From contig JAQTNG010000003.1 in assembly GCA_028714015.1 (NCBI GenBank), forward strand, positions 1-45,379: DNA of 45,379 bases. Direction: 5' to 3'. This document shows, in pieces, positions 9,178-18,484 of this stretch. A program made the translations under genes and the position numbers. The notes beneath the pieces were generated by a model. That model ran no database searches. It was not told the origin of the DNA and saw only the letters and a program-made list of their open reading frames with translations. The DNA is from Elusimicrobiota bacterium (GTDB taxonomy: Bacteria; Elusimicrobiota; Elusimicrobia; UBA1565; UBA9628). Every line of letters begins with the position of its first letter. Position 1 is the stretch's first letter.

Positions 9178-10602
9178 ATGGATGAAGCGGCAACCTTACC
9201 CGAAGACGAATCGGTCCTGAAGACGGCGGCGGCGCAGGGCGAATGGTTCGGCCACCCCAAGGGGCTCTACGTCCTCTTCTTCACCGAGATGTGGGAGCGC
9301 TTCTCCTACTACGGCATGCGCGCCTTGCTCGTCCTGTACATGACGAAGTACCTGATCATCAACGCCGACCAGGGAATGTCCGTCTTCGGCTACGAGGGCA
9401 TCCGGCACTTCGTGCAGTGGTTCGTGGGGCTCTTCGGCATGCATGACCCGCTCTCGACCCAGGCCCTTTCCTCGCAGATCTACGGCCTGTACACGGGCTT
9501 CGTGTACTTCACGCCCTTCTTCGGCGGCATACTCGCCGACCGCGTGTTCGGCCAGCGCAAGTCCGTCTACATCGGCGGCGTTCTGATGGCGATCGGCCAC
9601 TTCTTGATGGCGGTCGAGAGCATGTTCTTCGTGGCCCTCTTATTCCTGATCCTGGGCAACGGCTGCTTCAAGCCGAACATATCCACCCAGGTCGGCAACC
9701 TGTACCCGGAAGGCGATCACCGCCGGGATTCCGCCTTCACGATCTTCTACATGGGCATCAACCTGGGCGCTTTCTTCTCGCCGCTCGTCTGCGGCACGCT
9801 GGGGCAGAAGGTCGGCTGGCATTACGGCTTCGGCGCCGCGGGCGTGGGCATGATCGCGGGGCTGGTGATCTATCACTTCGGCAAGCACCTCCTTCCCGCG
9901 GACCGGATCATGAAGAAGGCCGCGGCCCACGAGACCGCCGTCGAGCAGAAGATCACGGCGACCGAGTGGAAGGCGATCGGCGCGCTCGTTTTCCTCTGCA
10001 TCGTCAACATCGTCTTCTGGGCCGTCTACGAGCAGCAGGGCAACACGCTGCAGCTGTGGGCCGACCAGAACACCCGCTGGCAGTTCTTCGGCTATAGCGT
10101 GCCGTCGAGCTGGTACCAGTCCTTCAACCCCGCGTTCATCTTCATCTTCGCGCCGCTGATGAACATATTCTGGGGCTGGCAAAATAAAAGCGGCAAGGAG
10201 CCTTCGAGCGTGACCAAGATGGGCATCGGCTGCGTTCTGCTCGGCGGGGCCTTCATCATCATGATCGCGGCGTCGCGGGCCTTGGGCGCGGGAGAGAAAG
10301 GCAGCCTGCTTTGGCTGGTGGCGACGACCTGGCTGTTCACGATGGGAGAGCTCTACCTCTCGCCCATCGGCCTGTCGCTGGTGACCAAGGTCGCCCCGGC
10401 GCGCATGGTCTCGATGCTCATGGGCATGTGGTTCCTGTCGAGCTTCTTCGGCAACTACCTCTCCGGCTTCATCGGCGGCTTCTACGAGACGATGAGCAAG
10501 GACGCCTTCTTCACGCTCCTGATGGCGATGGGCGTCGGCGCCGGCCTCATCTTCTTCGCCGCCAACAAGCCCCTGCGCAAGACCATCGGCCACGGAGTCT
10601 AG
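9178..10602 (+). CDS. POT family proton-dependent oligopeptide transporter (MFS)
   Basis: FFTEMWERFSYYGMRALLVLYM, FTIFYMGINLGAFFSPLVCG; SD-like gggag before ATG. Confidence 0.95.
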   Translation: MDEAATLPEDESVLKTAAAQGEWFGHPKGLYVLFFTEMWERFSYYGMRALLVLYMTKYLIINADQGMSVFGYEGIRHFVQWFVGLFGMHDPLSTQALSSQIYGLYTGFVYFTPFFGGILADRVFGQRKSVYIGGVLMAIGHFLMAVESMFFVALLFLILGNGCFKPNISTQVGNLYPEGDHRRDSAFTIFYMGINLGAFFSPLVCGTLGQKVGWHYGFGAAGVGMIAGLVIYHFGKHLLPADRIMKKAAAHETAVEQKITATEWKAIGALVFLCIVNIVFWAVYEQQGNTLQLWADQNTRWQFFGYSVPSSWYQSFNPAFIFIFAPLMNIFWGWQNKSGKEPSSVTKMGIGCVLLGGAFIIMIAASRALGAGEKGSLLWLVATTWLFTMGELYLSPIGLSLVTKVAPARMVSMLMGMWFLSSFFGNYLSGFIGGFYETMSKDAFFTLLMAMGVGAGLIFFAANKPLRKTIGHGV

Positions 10603-10617
10603 GCTCCGCGGCGGCGG

Positions 10618-11499
10618 TCAGATAAGGCCGAAGCCCTTGAGCGCTTTCCTGAGCGCGGGGCGGAGCTCCGCCGAGAGGGGCGTCAGCGGCAGGCGGGGCT
10701 CCGGGCGGCACAGGCTCATCATCGCGAGCGCCGCCTTGACCGGGATCGGGTTGGTCTCGACGAACAGCGATTTGATCAGGGGGAAGAGCTTGAGGTGCAG
10801 GGCGGCGGCCTTTTTGTAGTCGCCCTTGAGGGCGGCGGCGCACAGAGCCTGCGTTTCCTTGGGCGCCACGTTCGCCACGACGGACACGACGCCCTTGGCC
10901 CCGACGGCCATCATCGGAACCGTGAGCGAGTCGTCGCCGGACAGAACGGTGAAGCCCGTCTTGGTGAGAGTCAGTATTTCCGAAACCTGGTCGAGGGAGC
11001 CCGCCGCCTCCTTGACCGCCACGATGGTGGGGAAATCCTTCGCGAGCCGGGCCAAGGTCTTCGGCAGTATGTTGACGCCCGTGCGGCCCGGTATGTTGTA
11101 GACGACGATCGGCAGGCGCGACTCGCGGGCGACGGCGCGGAAATGCCGGTAAATGCCCTCCTGGGTCGGCTTGTTGTAGTACGGGGCGAGCACGAGCAGG
11201 GCGTCGGCTCCGAGGCTCTCGGCTTCGCGCGCGGACTCGACGGCCTTCCAGGTCGCGTTCGCGCCCACGCCGGCGATGACGGGGACCTCGCCGCGGGACT
11301 CGTCGCAGGCGATCTCGATGGCGCGGCGGTACTCCTCGTGCATCAAGGTCGCGGCCTCGCCCGTCGAGCCGCAGGGCACCAGGCCCCGGGTGCCGCCCTT
11401 GAGCTGGCGGCGGATCAGCTGACGGTAAACTTCTTCGTCGAGACGGCCGTCCCGGTCGAACGGCGTGACGAGCGCGACGTAGGAGCCTTCGAATTTCAT
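10618..11499 (-). CDS. dapA: 4-hydroxy-tetrahydrodipicolinate synthase
   Basis: GTRGLVPCGSTGEAATL, VVYNIPGRTGVN, VAVKEAAGS. Confidence 0.95.
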   Translation of the reverse strand: MKFEGSYVALVTPFDRDGRLDEEVYRQLIRRQLKGGTRGLVPCGSTGEAATLMHEEYRRAIEIACDESRGEVPVIAGVGANATWKAVESAREAESLGADALLVLAPYYNKPTQEGIYRHFRAVARESRLPIVVYNIPGRTGVNILPKTLARLAKDFPTIVAVKEAAGSLDQVSEILTLTKTGFTVLSGDDSLTVPMMAVGAKGVVSVVANVAPKETQALCAAALKGDYKKAAALHLKLFPLIKSLFVETNPIPVKAALAMMSLCRPEPRLPLTPLSAELRPALRKALKGFGLI

Positions 11500-12275
11500 A
11501 GTGAAACCTCTCCTGAGAAAACGATGACGCCGGGGCCCTCGAGCCGCGGGCCCTCGTCGAAAGAAACGGACAAAACGGCGCCGCCGCGGACCTTCACCTT
11601 CACCGGCGAGCCGCCGAAACCCAGGACGCGGGCGACGAAGGCGGAGGCGACGATCCCCGTGCCGCAGGCGAGGGTTTCCGCTTCAACGCCGCGCTCATAG
11701 GTGCGGACCAATAAATCATTTTTTCTTATCTCGACGAAGTCGACGTTGGCGCCCGCGCGCCCGAAGGCCTTGGAGAAGCGCAGCGCCCGGCCGAGGCCTT
11801 TGACGTCGACCGTCTTTATATCGGGAACGAAGACGACGGCGTGGGGGACCCCGGTGTCGACGTAATGCGCCTGCACGGCGCGCCCTTTCGTTTTGACGCT
11901 CACGCCGAGACGAAGACCCTTCGGCGCCGGCATCGATACTTCGGCCCGCCCATTCCCGGTCAGACGCGCCGCGAGCGGCCCGCGATTGGTCCGGAGCGCG
12001 AACTCCTCGCCCTTCAGCCAGCCTCGCGCCGCGGCCCACAGCACGGCGCAGCGGGAGCCGTTGCCGCAAAAAGCGGGGGACCCGTCGGCGTTCCAGTAAT
12101 CGAGACGAACCTCGCCGGCGCGGCGCGACATGACGAGCAATCCGTCCGCCCCGACGCCGAAGCGCCGGTCGCACAGCGACCGGGCGAGAGCGGCGCCGGA
12201 TTTTCCCTTGGGCCGCCCCGAGAGGAGAACGAAATCGTTGCCGGCGCCGGTCAGCTTCCAGAAGGGGATCTTCAT
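11496..12275 (-). CDS. dapF: Diaminopimelate epimerase
   Basis: WKLTGAGNDFVLL, FCGNGSRCAVLWA, LACGTGIVASA (both catalytic Cys present). Confidence 0.95.
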   Translation of the reverse strand: MKIPFWKLTGAGNDFVLLSGRPKGKSGAALARSLCDRRFGVGADGLLVMSRRAGEVRLDYWNADGSPAFCGNGSRCAVLWAAARGWLKGEEFALRTNRGPLAARLTGNGRAEVSMPAPKGLRLGVSVKTKGRAVQAHYVDTGVPHAVVFVPDIKTVDVKGLGRALRFSKAFGRAGANVDFVEIRKNDLLVRTYERGVEAETLACGTGIVASAFVARVLGFGGSPVKVKVRGGAVLSVSFDEGPRLEGPGVIVFSGEVSL

Positions 12276-13234
12276 TTCGCGCCCGGTGCGGATGACAGCG
12301 TGTCGCGCAGGTCGCGGGCCGCGCGGGCGGAGAAGTCGAGCCGGGCGGGAGCGGTCAAAGGGGACAGCTCGAGGATCGCTTTCGCGGGCAGGCCGCGGGC
12401 GAGCTGGGCGCGCGCCCGCGCCCACAGCGCGGCGGCGTCCCCGGGAGACTCCTGGAGCACCCGGTCCGCCTCCGCGAGGGCTTCATCCGGGCGGCCCGCC
12501 TCGATGAGCCAGAGGGCCTTGGCGCGGCGCGCGCCGACGCCCGCGCCAAGGGCCAGGGCCTCGTCGAGGGCCGCGAGCGCGCTCGTCATGTCGCCCTGCG
12601 CGCGGTGCGCGAAGGCGGTCAGTATGAGGCCCTCGGGATTCTTCGGCTCGAGCGCGATCGCGCGGGCGATGGCCAGCTCCGCGGTCGTCCAGTCGCGCTG
12701 GGCGAGCAGGGTCTCGGCGTAGGCCCGCCACACGTCCGCGCGGCCGTCGAGCGTTTCGAGCGCGGTCTCGTAATGGGACGCGGAACGGTCGAGGAAGCCG
12801 AAGCGGCGGTCGATCTCGGCGAGGCCCAGGTGGGCGCCGAAGTGCTTGGGTTCGTAGACGATCGCCTTCGTGTAGAAAACCCGGGCCTGCTCGTCGAGGC
12901 CGGTGCGGTGGAGCATGTCGCCCTGGCGCGTGAGCAGGTCCACGTTCTTGGGGAAAAGCTTCACGCCGAGCTGGTAGACGCCGAGCGCCTCGTCCACGCG
13001 GCCGAGCAGGTCGAGGTTGTCGCCCTTCAGCACATAGGCCTGGCGCAGATCGGTGCCGCGCAGGGTCTGCAGGAAGTCGGGGGTCAGCGCCGCGATGACC
13101 TCGGCGGGCTTATGCGCGTCGGACAAGGCCTGCACCGGGCGTATCTTCTTGTCCGACGCCTCGCCCCACATGCGCCAGGCGCGGGCCGGCCCCGCGACGA
13201 GGAGGAGGCACGCCAGGATCGCCGCTCGCGTCAT
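12272..13234 (-). CDS. TPR-repeat secreted protein
   Basis: Signal peptide MTRAAILACLLLVAGPARA then TPR-like repeats; ATGA overlap with dapF. Confidence 0.8.
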   Translation of the reverse strand: MTRAAILACLLLVAGPARAWRMWGEASDKKIRPVQALSDAHKPAEVIAALTPDFLQTLRGTDLRQAYVLKGDNLDLLGRVDEALGVYQLGVKLFPKNVDLLTRQGDMLHRTGLDEQARVFYTKAIVYEPKHFGAHLGLAEIDRRFGFLDRSASHYETALETLDGRADVWRAYAETLLAQRDWTTAELAIARAIALEPKNPEGLILTAFAHRAQGDMTSALAALDEALALGAGVGARRAKALWLIEAGRPDEALAEADRVLQESPGDAAALWARARAQLARGLPAKAILELSPLTAPARLDFSARAARDLRDTLSSAPGAK

Positions 13235-14196
13235 TTGGCCGCCTTCGCGCCCCAGCCGTCCGCCAGCTTGGGGATCGAGGCCAGGATCAGGCTTTCCTCC
13301 GCCGAATCGAGGCGCGAGGACGCGGCGATGATGCCTTTGTCGATCGCCTCGGCGATGCGGTAATCCTCGAACATGCCGATGTCGCCGACGGGCGGCTCGA
13401 TGAGGAAGTCGGCCTGCTTGCGCTGCTCGTGCGAGAGATAGGAGCCGCGGATGTCGATGACCTGCAGAAGGGACTCGAGGACGTTCTGCGGGCGCGCCGT
13501 CGTGTAGTCCGTTTCGGTCACGCTCGCGATCGTCCACTCGGCGCCGAGAAGGCGCGAGGCGTCGACGGGAATGTAGTCCACGACCCCGCCGTCGACGAGG
13601 AAGCGGTGGCGGTACTCGAGCGGGCGGAATATGCCGGGGAGGTTCATGCTCGCGCGCACGGCCCTGGCCACGTCGCCTTCCCGGAAGATGATGGCCTCGC
13701 CGGTGTAGACGTCCATCGAGACGCAGGCGAAAGGCTTGAGCGTCTGGTCGAAACGGATGCCGCCGATGTTCTTGCGCACCAGGAGCTCGGTGTTCTCCGA
13801 GGAGAGGAGCTTGTCGAACAGCAGAAGCGAGATCAGGCGCGCCGACGACAGGTCGTTGCCGCTGCCGACCTTGATCGAGGAGGCGAACTCGCGCATTCGC
13901 TTCAGGGACATGCCCGACGCGTACAGCGAGCCGATGACCGAGCCCATCGAGGTGCCCGCGACCGAGTCGATCGGGAAGCCGGCGTCCTCGAGCGCCTGGA
14001 TCACGCCGACGTGCGCGACGGCGCGCAGGGAGCCGGCGGAGAGCACGAGCCCGACCTTGGGGCGGCGGCCGGCCGGGGCCTGCCGCACCTCCCGCCACAG
14101 GTGGTCGCGCAGCAATCCCTCGGCGCTCAGGTCCGGGGATGCGGACGCGCCGCCCGCGAGGAGCGCCAGAAGAAGCGCGGCCGCCGAGCCTCTCAC
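13231..14196 (-). CDS. Patatin-like phospholipase family protein, secreted
   Basis: GTSMGSVIG nucleophile motif and FLVDGGVVDYIPV Asp motif; signal peptide; GTG start in 4-nt overlap. Confidence 0.85.
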   Translation of the reverse strand: MRGSAAALLLALLAGGASASPDLSAEGLLRDHLWREVRQAPAGRRPKVGLVLSAGSLRAVAHVGVIQALEDAGFPIDSVAGTSMGSVIGSLYASGMSLKRMREFASSIKVGSGNDLSSARLISLLLFDKLLSSENTELLVRKNIGGIRFDQTLKPFACVSMDVYTGEAIIFREGDVARAVRASMNLPGIFRPLEYRHRFLVDGGVVDYIPVDASRLLGAEWTIASVTETDYTTARPQNVLESLLQVIDIRGSYLSHEQRKQADFLIEPPVGDIGMFEDYRIAEAIDKGIIAASSRLDSAEESLILASIPKLADGWGAKAAK

Positions 14197-15488
14197 TGAG
14201 GAAGCTCCCGGCCGACGGCGCGTTCGAATCGCGCTCGGGCCAGGATGTGCTCCGTGACGGCGGAGAGATAGGCGAGCCTCAGCTCGAGGACGCCGTCCCG
14301 GGCCCTCAGGCGCGACAGCACCGCGCCGGGCTTGCCGGCGGCCTCGTCGTAAAGGTCCTGGACCTTCTTCCACTGGCTTTCGCGGCGCGGCCACTCTTCC
14401 TGCCACCAGCGCAGGGTCTCGGCGGTCTGACGAACCTCGAGGCGCACGCGGTCCTGCAGCGCGGCGCGGGACAGCTCGCCCTGGCGCTGCTCGGCGCGCT
14501 TCTGCTTGAGCTGGCTCCAGAAGTCGTAGGCGAAGGGGATCTTGATGCCGAGCGTCACGTCCCAATTGTTGTTCTTGATCGGGAAGCGCTGGGCGGTCAG
14601 CTCGTAGTCGCCGGCGAGGAGGACGGTCGGGTTGCGGCGGCCGAGCGCCAGGTTCACGCCGATGGCGTCCATCTGCACGCGGTAGGTCTGCGATTGGAGC
14701 TCGGGGCGCAGCTCCATCGCCCAGATCACGGCTTTCTCCACTTCGGCCTTCGCGGGGCGGGTCTCGAGGGCGCCGGCCACGCGGAACGGAGTATCGAGCT
14801 CGAGGCTCAGCGTGTTGAGGAACTGCAGGCGCGCGCCGTCGAGCGCGTGCCGCGCTTCCGCGGCGCGCGCGCGGGAGAGGCCGATCGTCGCTTCGGCTTC
14901 GACGCGCTCCCACGGTCCCAGGCCGCTCTCGGAGGCGGCGCGCTCGACGGTCTGCAGGTGAAGGTCGAAGGCGCTCGCGCGCTCCTGCGCCAGCAGGAGG
15001 CGGTAGAAGGCCTCCTTCGCGTGCAAGGTCACGTCCATCTTGACCGAGTCCCGGTTGGACAGGGCCTGCTTCTGCGAGGCCTGGGCGAGGCGCAGGGTGT
15101 TCATCGTGCGCTGGCCTTCGTAGAGCGGCATGTTGAAATAGGCCCGGCCGGAGTAGATGCTCTCGCTCGGCGCGCCCGGGAACAAGAGCAGGTTGCGGAA
15201 CTCGGGGGACAGGGAGAACGGATAGCGCGCGTCGTACTTGGTCGCGCTCGCCTGCAGGCCGATCTCGGGCAGGAAGAGCAGGCGCGCCTCGGTGACGCGC
15301 GCGTCGGCGATGATGACGTCCTGCTCGGCCGACTGGAGCTTCGGATCGTTGCGCAGCAGCCGCAGGGTCTCCTCGATCGTGTACACCCGCTCGATCGGGG
15401 CCGAGCGCGGCACGCCCTGCGCCCAGGCCGCGGACGGCGTTCCGGCGAGAGCGAGGCAGAGCGAGGCGGCGAGAAGACGGTTGATCAT
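14193..15488 (-). CDS. TolC family outer-membrane efflux protein
   Basis: Signal peptide, TolC-like coiled repeats (EQDVIIADARVTEARLLFLPEIGLQASATKYD). Confidence 0.85.
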   Translation of the reverse strand: MINRLLAASLCLALAGTPSAAWAQGVPRSAPIERVYTIEETLRLLRNDPKLQSAEQDVIIADARVTEARLLFLPEIGLQASATKYDARYPFSLSPEFRNLLLFPGAPSESIYSGRAYFNMPLYEGQRTMNTLRLAQASQKQALSNRDSVKMDVTLHAKEAFYRLLLAQERASAFDLHLQTVERAASESGLGPWERVEAEATIGLSRARAAEARHALDGARLQFLNTLSLELDTPFRVAGALETRPAKAEVEKAVIWAMELRPELQSQTYRVQMDAIGVNLALGRRNPTVLLAGDYELTAQRFPIKNNNWDVTLGIKIPFAYDFWSQLKQKRAEQRQGELSRAALQDRVRLEVRQTAETLRWWQEEWPRRESQWKKVQDLYDEAAGKPGAVLSRLRARDGVLELRLAYLSAVTEHILARARFERAVGRELPQ

Positions 15489-15504
15489 TCGAGGTACGAA
15501 AAGA

Positions 15505-16083
15505 TCAGACTTTAAACGATTTGGTCAGATGGTCGAGCTCGAGCTTGAGCGCCTTCAGGTCGTCGCGGGCGCTTCCGGCGCCCTCGGGCAGGCGCTTGGC
15601 GATCTCCTCGACCCTCTCGGACAGGCGCTGGGCGAGGTTGCGGTCCTTCTGAAGCAGGGCCTGGAGCGCGGCGGCCATGCCGTTGAACTCCTCCTGGAGC
15701 TCCATGAGCTCGTCGCCGGTGCGCAGGGAGACGCGGTGCGTCAGGTCCCCGGTGGAAAGCGACTGGCAGGACTTCTCGAAGCGGTAGATCGGGCCGGCGA
15801 AACGATGGGAAACGTACAGAGAGATCAGCAGCATAAGACCGAGATAAAGGGCGATCTTAACGAGCAGAACGGTATTAAACTGCACGACGCGGTCGGTGAC
15901 CGACGGGCACTCCGTCAACATGACCCTCATCAGGGAATAGTACACGTCGCCGCCGACGATCATGGAGGCGACGAGGACGCTCAGGAACACCATCCCGATG
16001 TACTTGAGCTGCAGCGCGCGCTTGACGAGGACGGTCTTGCGCTGGAACCGCTGATCGTCGCCGGCTTTCGTGTCCTTGCCCAT
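15505..16083 (-). CDS. Membrane protein with HAMP domain and no recognised output domain
   Basis: Two TM helices then SHRFAGPIYRFEKSCQSLSTGDLTHRVSLRTGDELMELQEEFNGMA (HAMP). Confidence 0.8.
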   Translation of the reverse strand: MGKDTKAGDDQRFQRKTVLVKRALQLKYIGMVFLSVLVASMIVGGDVYYSLMRVMLTECPSVTDRVVQFNTVLLVKIALYLGLMLLISLYVSHRFAGPIYRFEKSCQSLSTGDLTHRVSLRTGDELMELQEEFNGMAAALQALLQKDRNLAQRLSERVEEIAKRLPEGAGSARDDLKALKLELDHLTKSFKV

Positions 16084-16098
16084 CGTTCTCCGGTCAGG

Positions 16099-17124
16099 TC
16101 AGAGCAGATCGTCCGAGAATTTGAGCCACTCGGGCGTCACGGTCTTGAGCTTGGCGGTCGCGGCTTCGAGGCTGACGGCGACCACGGCGTCGCCCTTGAG
16201 CGCCGCCATGTGGCCGAACTTCCCCGCATGAACGAGGTCCGCGGCCAGCACGCCGACGCGCGTGCCGAGGATGCGGTCGAACAGCGTGGGCGGCCCGCCG
16301 CGCTGCATGTGGCCGATGACGGCGGAGCGGGTCTCGATCTTGGTCTCGGCCTCGATGATCTTGGTCAGGCGCTCGGCGACGCCGCGGGCCTTGAGGATCA
16401 TGTGCCCGAACTCGTCGAGCTCCTCCTCCTGCTTCTCGCCGGGGATGTCCACGGCCTCGGAGGCGACGACGATCGCGACCTGGCGCGCCGCGTGCGCGAT
16501 CTTGAGCTTGGCGCACATGTCCTTGACGTCGACGGGGCGCTCGGGCACGCACAGATAGTCGGCGCCGCCGCCGATCGCGGTATACAGGGCGACCCAGCCG
16601 GCGTGGCGCCCCATGACCTCGAGCACCATGATGCGGCGGTGGGAGCGGCCGGTGTCGCGCAGGCGCTCGACGGCCTCCATCGCCAGCGTCGAGGCGGTGT
16701 CGAAGCCGAACGTGGCGTCGGTCGCGTCGAGGTCGTTGTCCATCGTCTTGGGCACGCCGACGACGTTGACCTTGTGCTCCTTGAAGAGCTTGTTGGCCAC
16801 GCCGAGCGTGTCCTCGCCGCCCATCGCGACGAGGGCGTGGAGGTCGAGCTTTTTAAAGGAATTCAGGACGCCCTGAACGCCGCCCTCCTTCTTGTAGGGG
16901 TTCGTGCGCGAGGTGCCGAGCATCGTGCCGCCGCGGCCGATCATCTCGCGCACGTCGTCGGGGCCGATCGGCTTGGCCGTGCCGTTGATCATGCCCTTCC
17001 AGCCTTCCTGGATGCCCAGGCACTCGTAGCCGAGCTTGTGCGCCTTCAGGACGACGCCGCGGATCGCCGGGTTGAGGCCCGGGCAGTCTCCGCCGCCGGT
17101 GAGAATCGCGATTTTCTTGGCCAT
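16099..17124 (-). CDS. pfkA: 6-phosphofructokinase; residues suggest pyrophosphate dependence
   Basis: ILTGGGDCPGLNPAIRG, MGGEDTLGVA, PKTMDNDLDATDATFGFDTA, MGRHAGW. Confidence 0.93.
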   Translation of the reverse strand: MAKKIAILTGGGDCPGLNPAIRGVVLKAHKLGYECLGIQEGWKGMINGTAKPIGPDDVREMIGRGGTMLGTSRTNPYKKEGGVQGVLNSFKKLDLHALVAMGGEDTLGVANKLFKEHKVNVVGVPKTMDNDLDATDATFGFDTASTLAMEAVERLRDTGRSHRRIMVLEVMGRHAGWVALYTAIGGGADYLCVPERPVDVKDMCAKLKIAHAARQVAIVVASEAVDIPGEKQEEELDEFGHMILKARGVAERLTKIIEAETKIETRSAVIGHMQRGGPPTLFDRILGTRVGVLAADLVHAGKFGHMAALKGDAVVAVSLEAATAKLKTVTPEWLKFSDDLL

Positions 17125-17134
17125 GAAAGATCCT

Positions 17135-17932
17135 CTAGAAGCTGTTGGAGTACTTGAGCTGCACCACGCGTTCCGGCCCCCGATGGGAGCCGTCGCTGTA
17201 CAAGCCGCCCGCCCCGATCGCGCGCACCGAGAAGTCCACCTGGAAGTTCGGGGTCAGGTAGGCGCGCAGGCCGGCGTTGAACCGCGAGTCGCTCCAGTTG
17301 CCGATGTTGTCCCACTCGAGCAGGATCGAGGCCTTGTCGCGGATGTTGATCGTCAGCGGCAGGGAGCCGAAGATGCTGTTCGAGTCGAAGTCGGAGATGT
17401 TGAACGACGGGTGCAGCTGCAGGCCCGGCAGGCCGAGCTCCTTCGTCGCCACGACGTAGAAGCCGCGCTGGCGCTGGTTGAAGCGGCGGATGCCGGTGTT
17501 GTAGCTGTAGCCCTGGCCGTCGAAGCCGATCGCGAAGGACGGCATCTGGCTGTCGCCCTCGTAAAAACGGTACTTGACCTGCGCGGTCGGAGCGCGCATG
17601 CGCACGTTGCGCTCGTCGCCGATCAGGCCGTCGATCGCGGCGGAGGCGCCGAGGTTGATGCCGGGGTAGACGCCGAACGAGAGATACTGAAGGAGGCCGC
17701 CGCGCGAGTAGAAGCGCGAGCGCGCGGAATAGCCGTAGTTGTCGAGCACCGCGGTCGTCGGCGCGTCGATGACGTCGGTGTCGGGCGTGCCCCCGCCGTC
17801 GCGCGCGGACCGGGCGGGGCGGGAGGCGGAGGCCTTCGGCTTGATCTTCACCGCCGACGAGGTGGGCTCTTCGGCGCGCAGGGCGGAGGTCCCCAGGAGG
17901 AGCGCGGCCAGCAGTGCAAGTCTGACTTTCAT
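17135..17932 (-). CDS. Outer-membrane beta-barrel-like secreted protein
   Basis: MKVRLALLAALLLGTSALRA signal peptide, alternating aromatic strands, C-terminal Phe; SD aaggat before ATG. Confidence 0.6.
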   Translation of the reverse strand: MKVRLALLAALLLGTSALRAEEPTSSAVKIKPKASASRPARSARDGGGTPDTDVIDAPTTAVLDNYGYSARSRFYSRGGLLQYLSFGVYPGINLGASAAIDGLIGDERNVRMRAPTAQVKYRFYEGDSQMPSFAIGFDGQGYSYNTGIRRFNQRQRGFYVVATKELGLPGLQLHPSFNISDFDSNSIFGSLPLTINIRDKASILLEWDNIGNWSDSRFNAGLRAYLTPNFQVDFSVRAIGAGGLYSDGSHRGPERVVQLKYSNSF

Positions 17933-17949
17933 CGATAAATCCTTATGAA

Positions 17950-18333
17950 TCAAGCGGGTTTCGCCAGGACCGCGGCGATGCGCTCGTGGAGTTTGGCCAT
18001 CTCGAAGGGCTTCTGCAATACTTCGGTGGCGCCGCTCATCAAGGCGATGCCCTTTTCCTTGACCGTGTCGCGGCTGGTCATGATCATGATGCGCGGGGCC
18101 TTGGCGCCGAGCTTGTTCGTCAGTTCGTAGGCGACATGGTAGCCGTCGATGTAGGGCATCATCACGTCGAGGAGGACGAGGTCGAGCTGTTCCTTGAGGG
18201 CGGTCTGCAGCGCGTCCTTTCCGTTCGCCGCCGAGAGAACCTCATAGCCCTGATAGGCGAGGTCCATCATGAGCAGGTCGAGCAGATCCGGATCGTCGTC
18301 GGCGACGAGGATGCGCTTCTTCGTGTCGGCCAT
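17950..18333 (-). CDS. Stand-alone response regulator receiver (CheY-like)
   Basis: RILVADDDPDLLDLL, LVLLDVMMPYIDGY, MTSRD, QKPFE. Confidence 0.95.
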   Translation of the reverse strand: MADTKKRILVADDDPDLLDLLMMDLAYQGYEVLSAANGKDALQTALKEQLDLVLLDVMMPYIDGYHVAYELTNKLGAKAPRIMIMTSRDTVKEKGIALMSGATEVLQKPFEMAKLHERIAAVLAKPA

Positions 18334-18401
18334 TCCCTCTCCTTATATTGCGCGGCTCGTGGATTCTAACCCATTTATCCTTTATGCGACAAGCCGTAAA
18401 T

Positions 18402-18480
18402 GGGGTCAGACCTCCCGTTGTTGCGTTACTCTAATAGGGAAGTAACGCGGGAATAACGCAACAACGGGAGGTCTGACCCC
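18402..18480. repeat. Perfect inverted repeat, 27-bp arms, tips GGGGTCAG...CTGACCCC (REP/MITE-like)
   Basis: Arms 18402-18428 and 18454-18480 are exact reverse complements; 25-nt spacer. Confidence 0.95.
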
Positions 18481-18484
18481 GTCG

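Noticed and set aside
15238-17157. 639-aa plus-strand ORF across TolC/HAMP/PFK genes
   Set aside because: Spans several supported genes on the other strand; biased composition.
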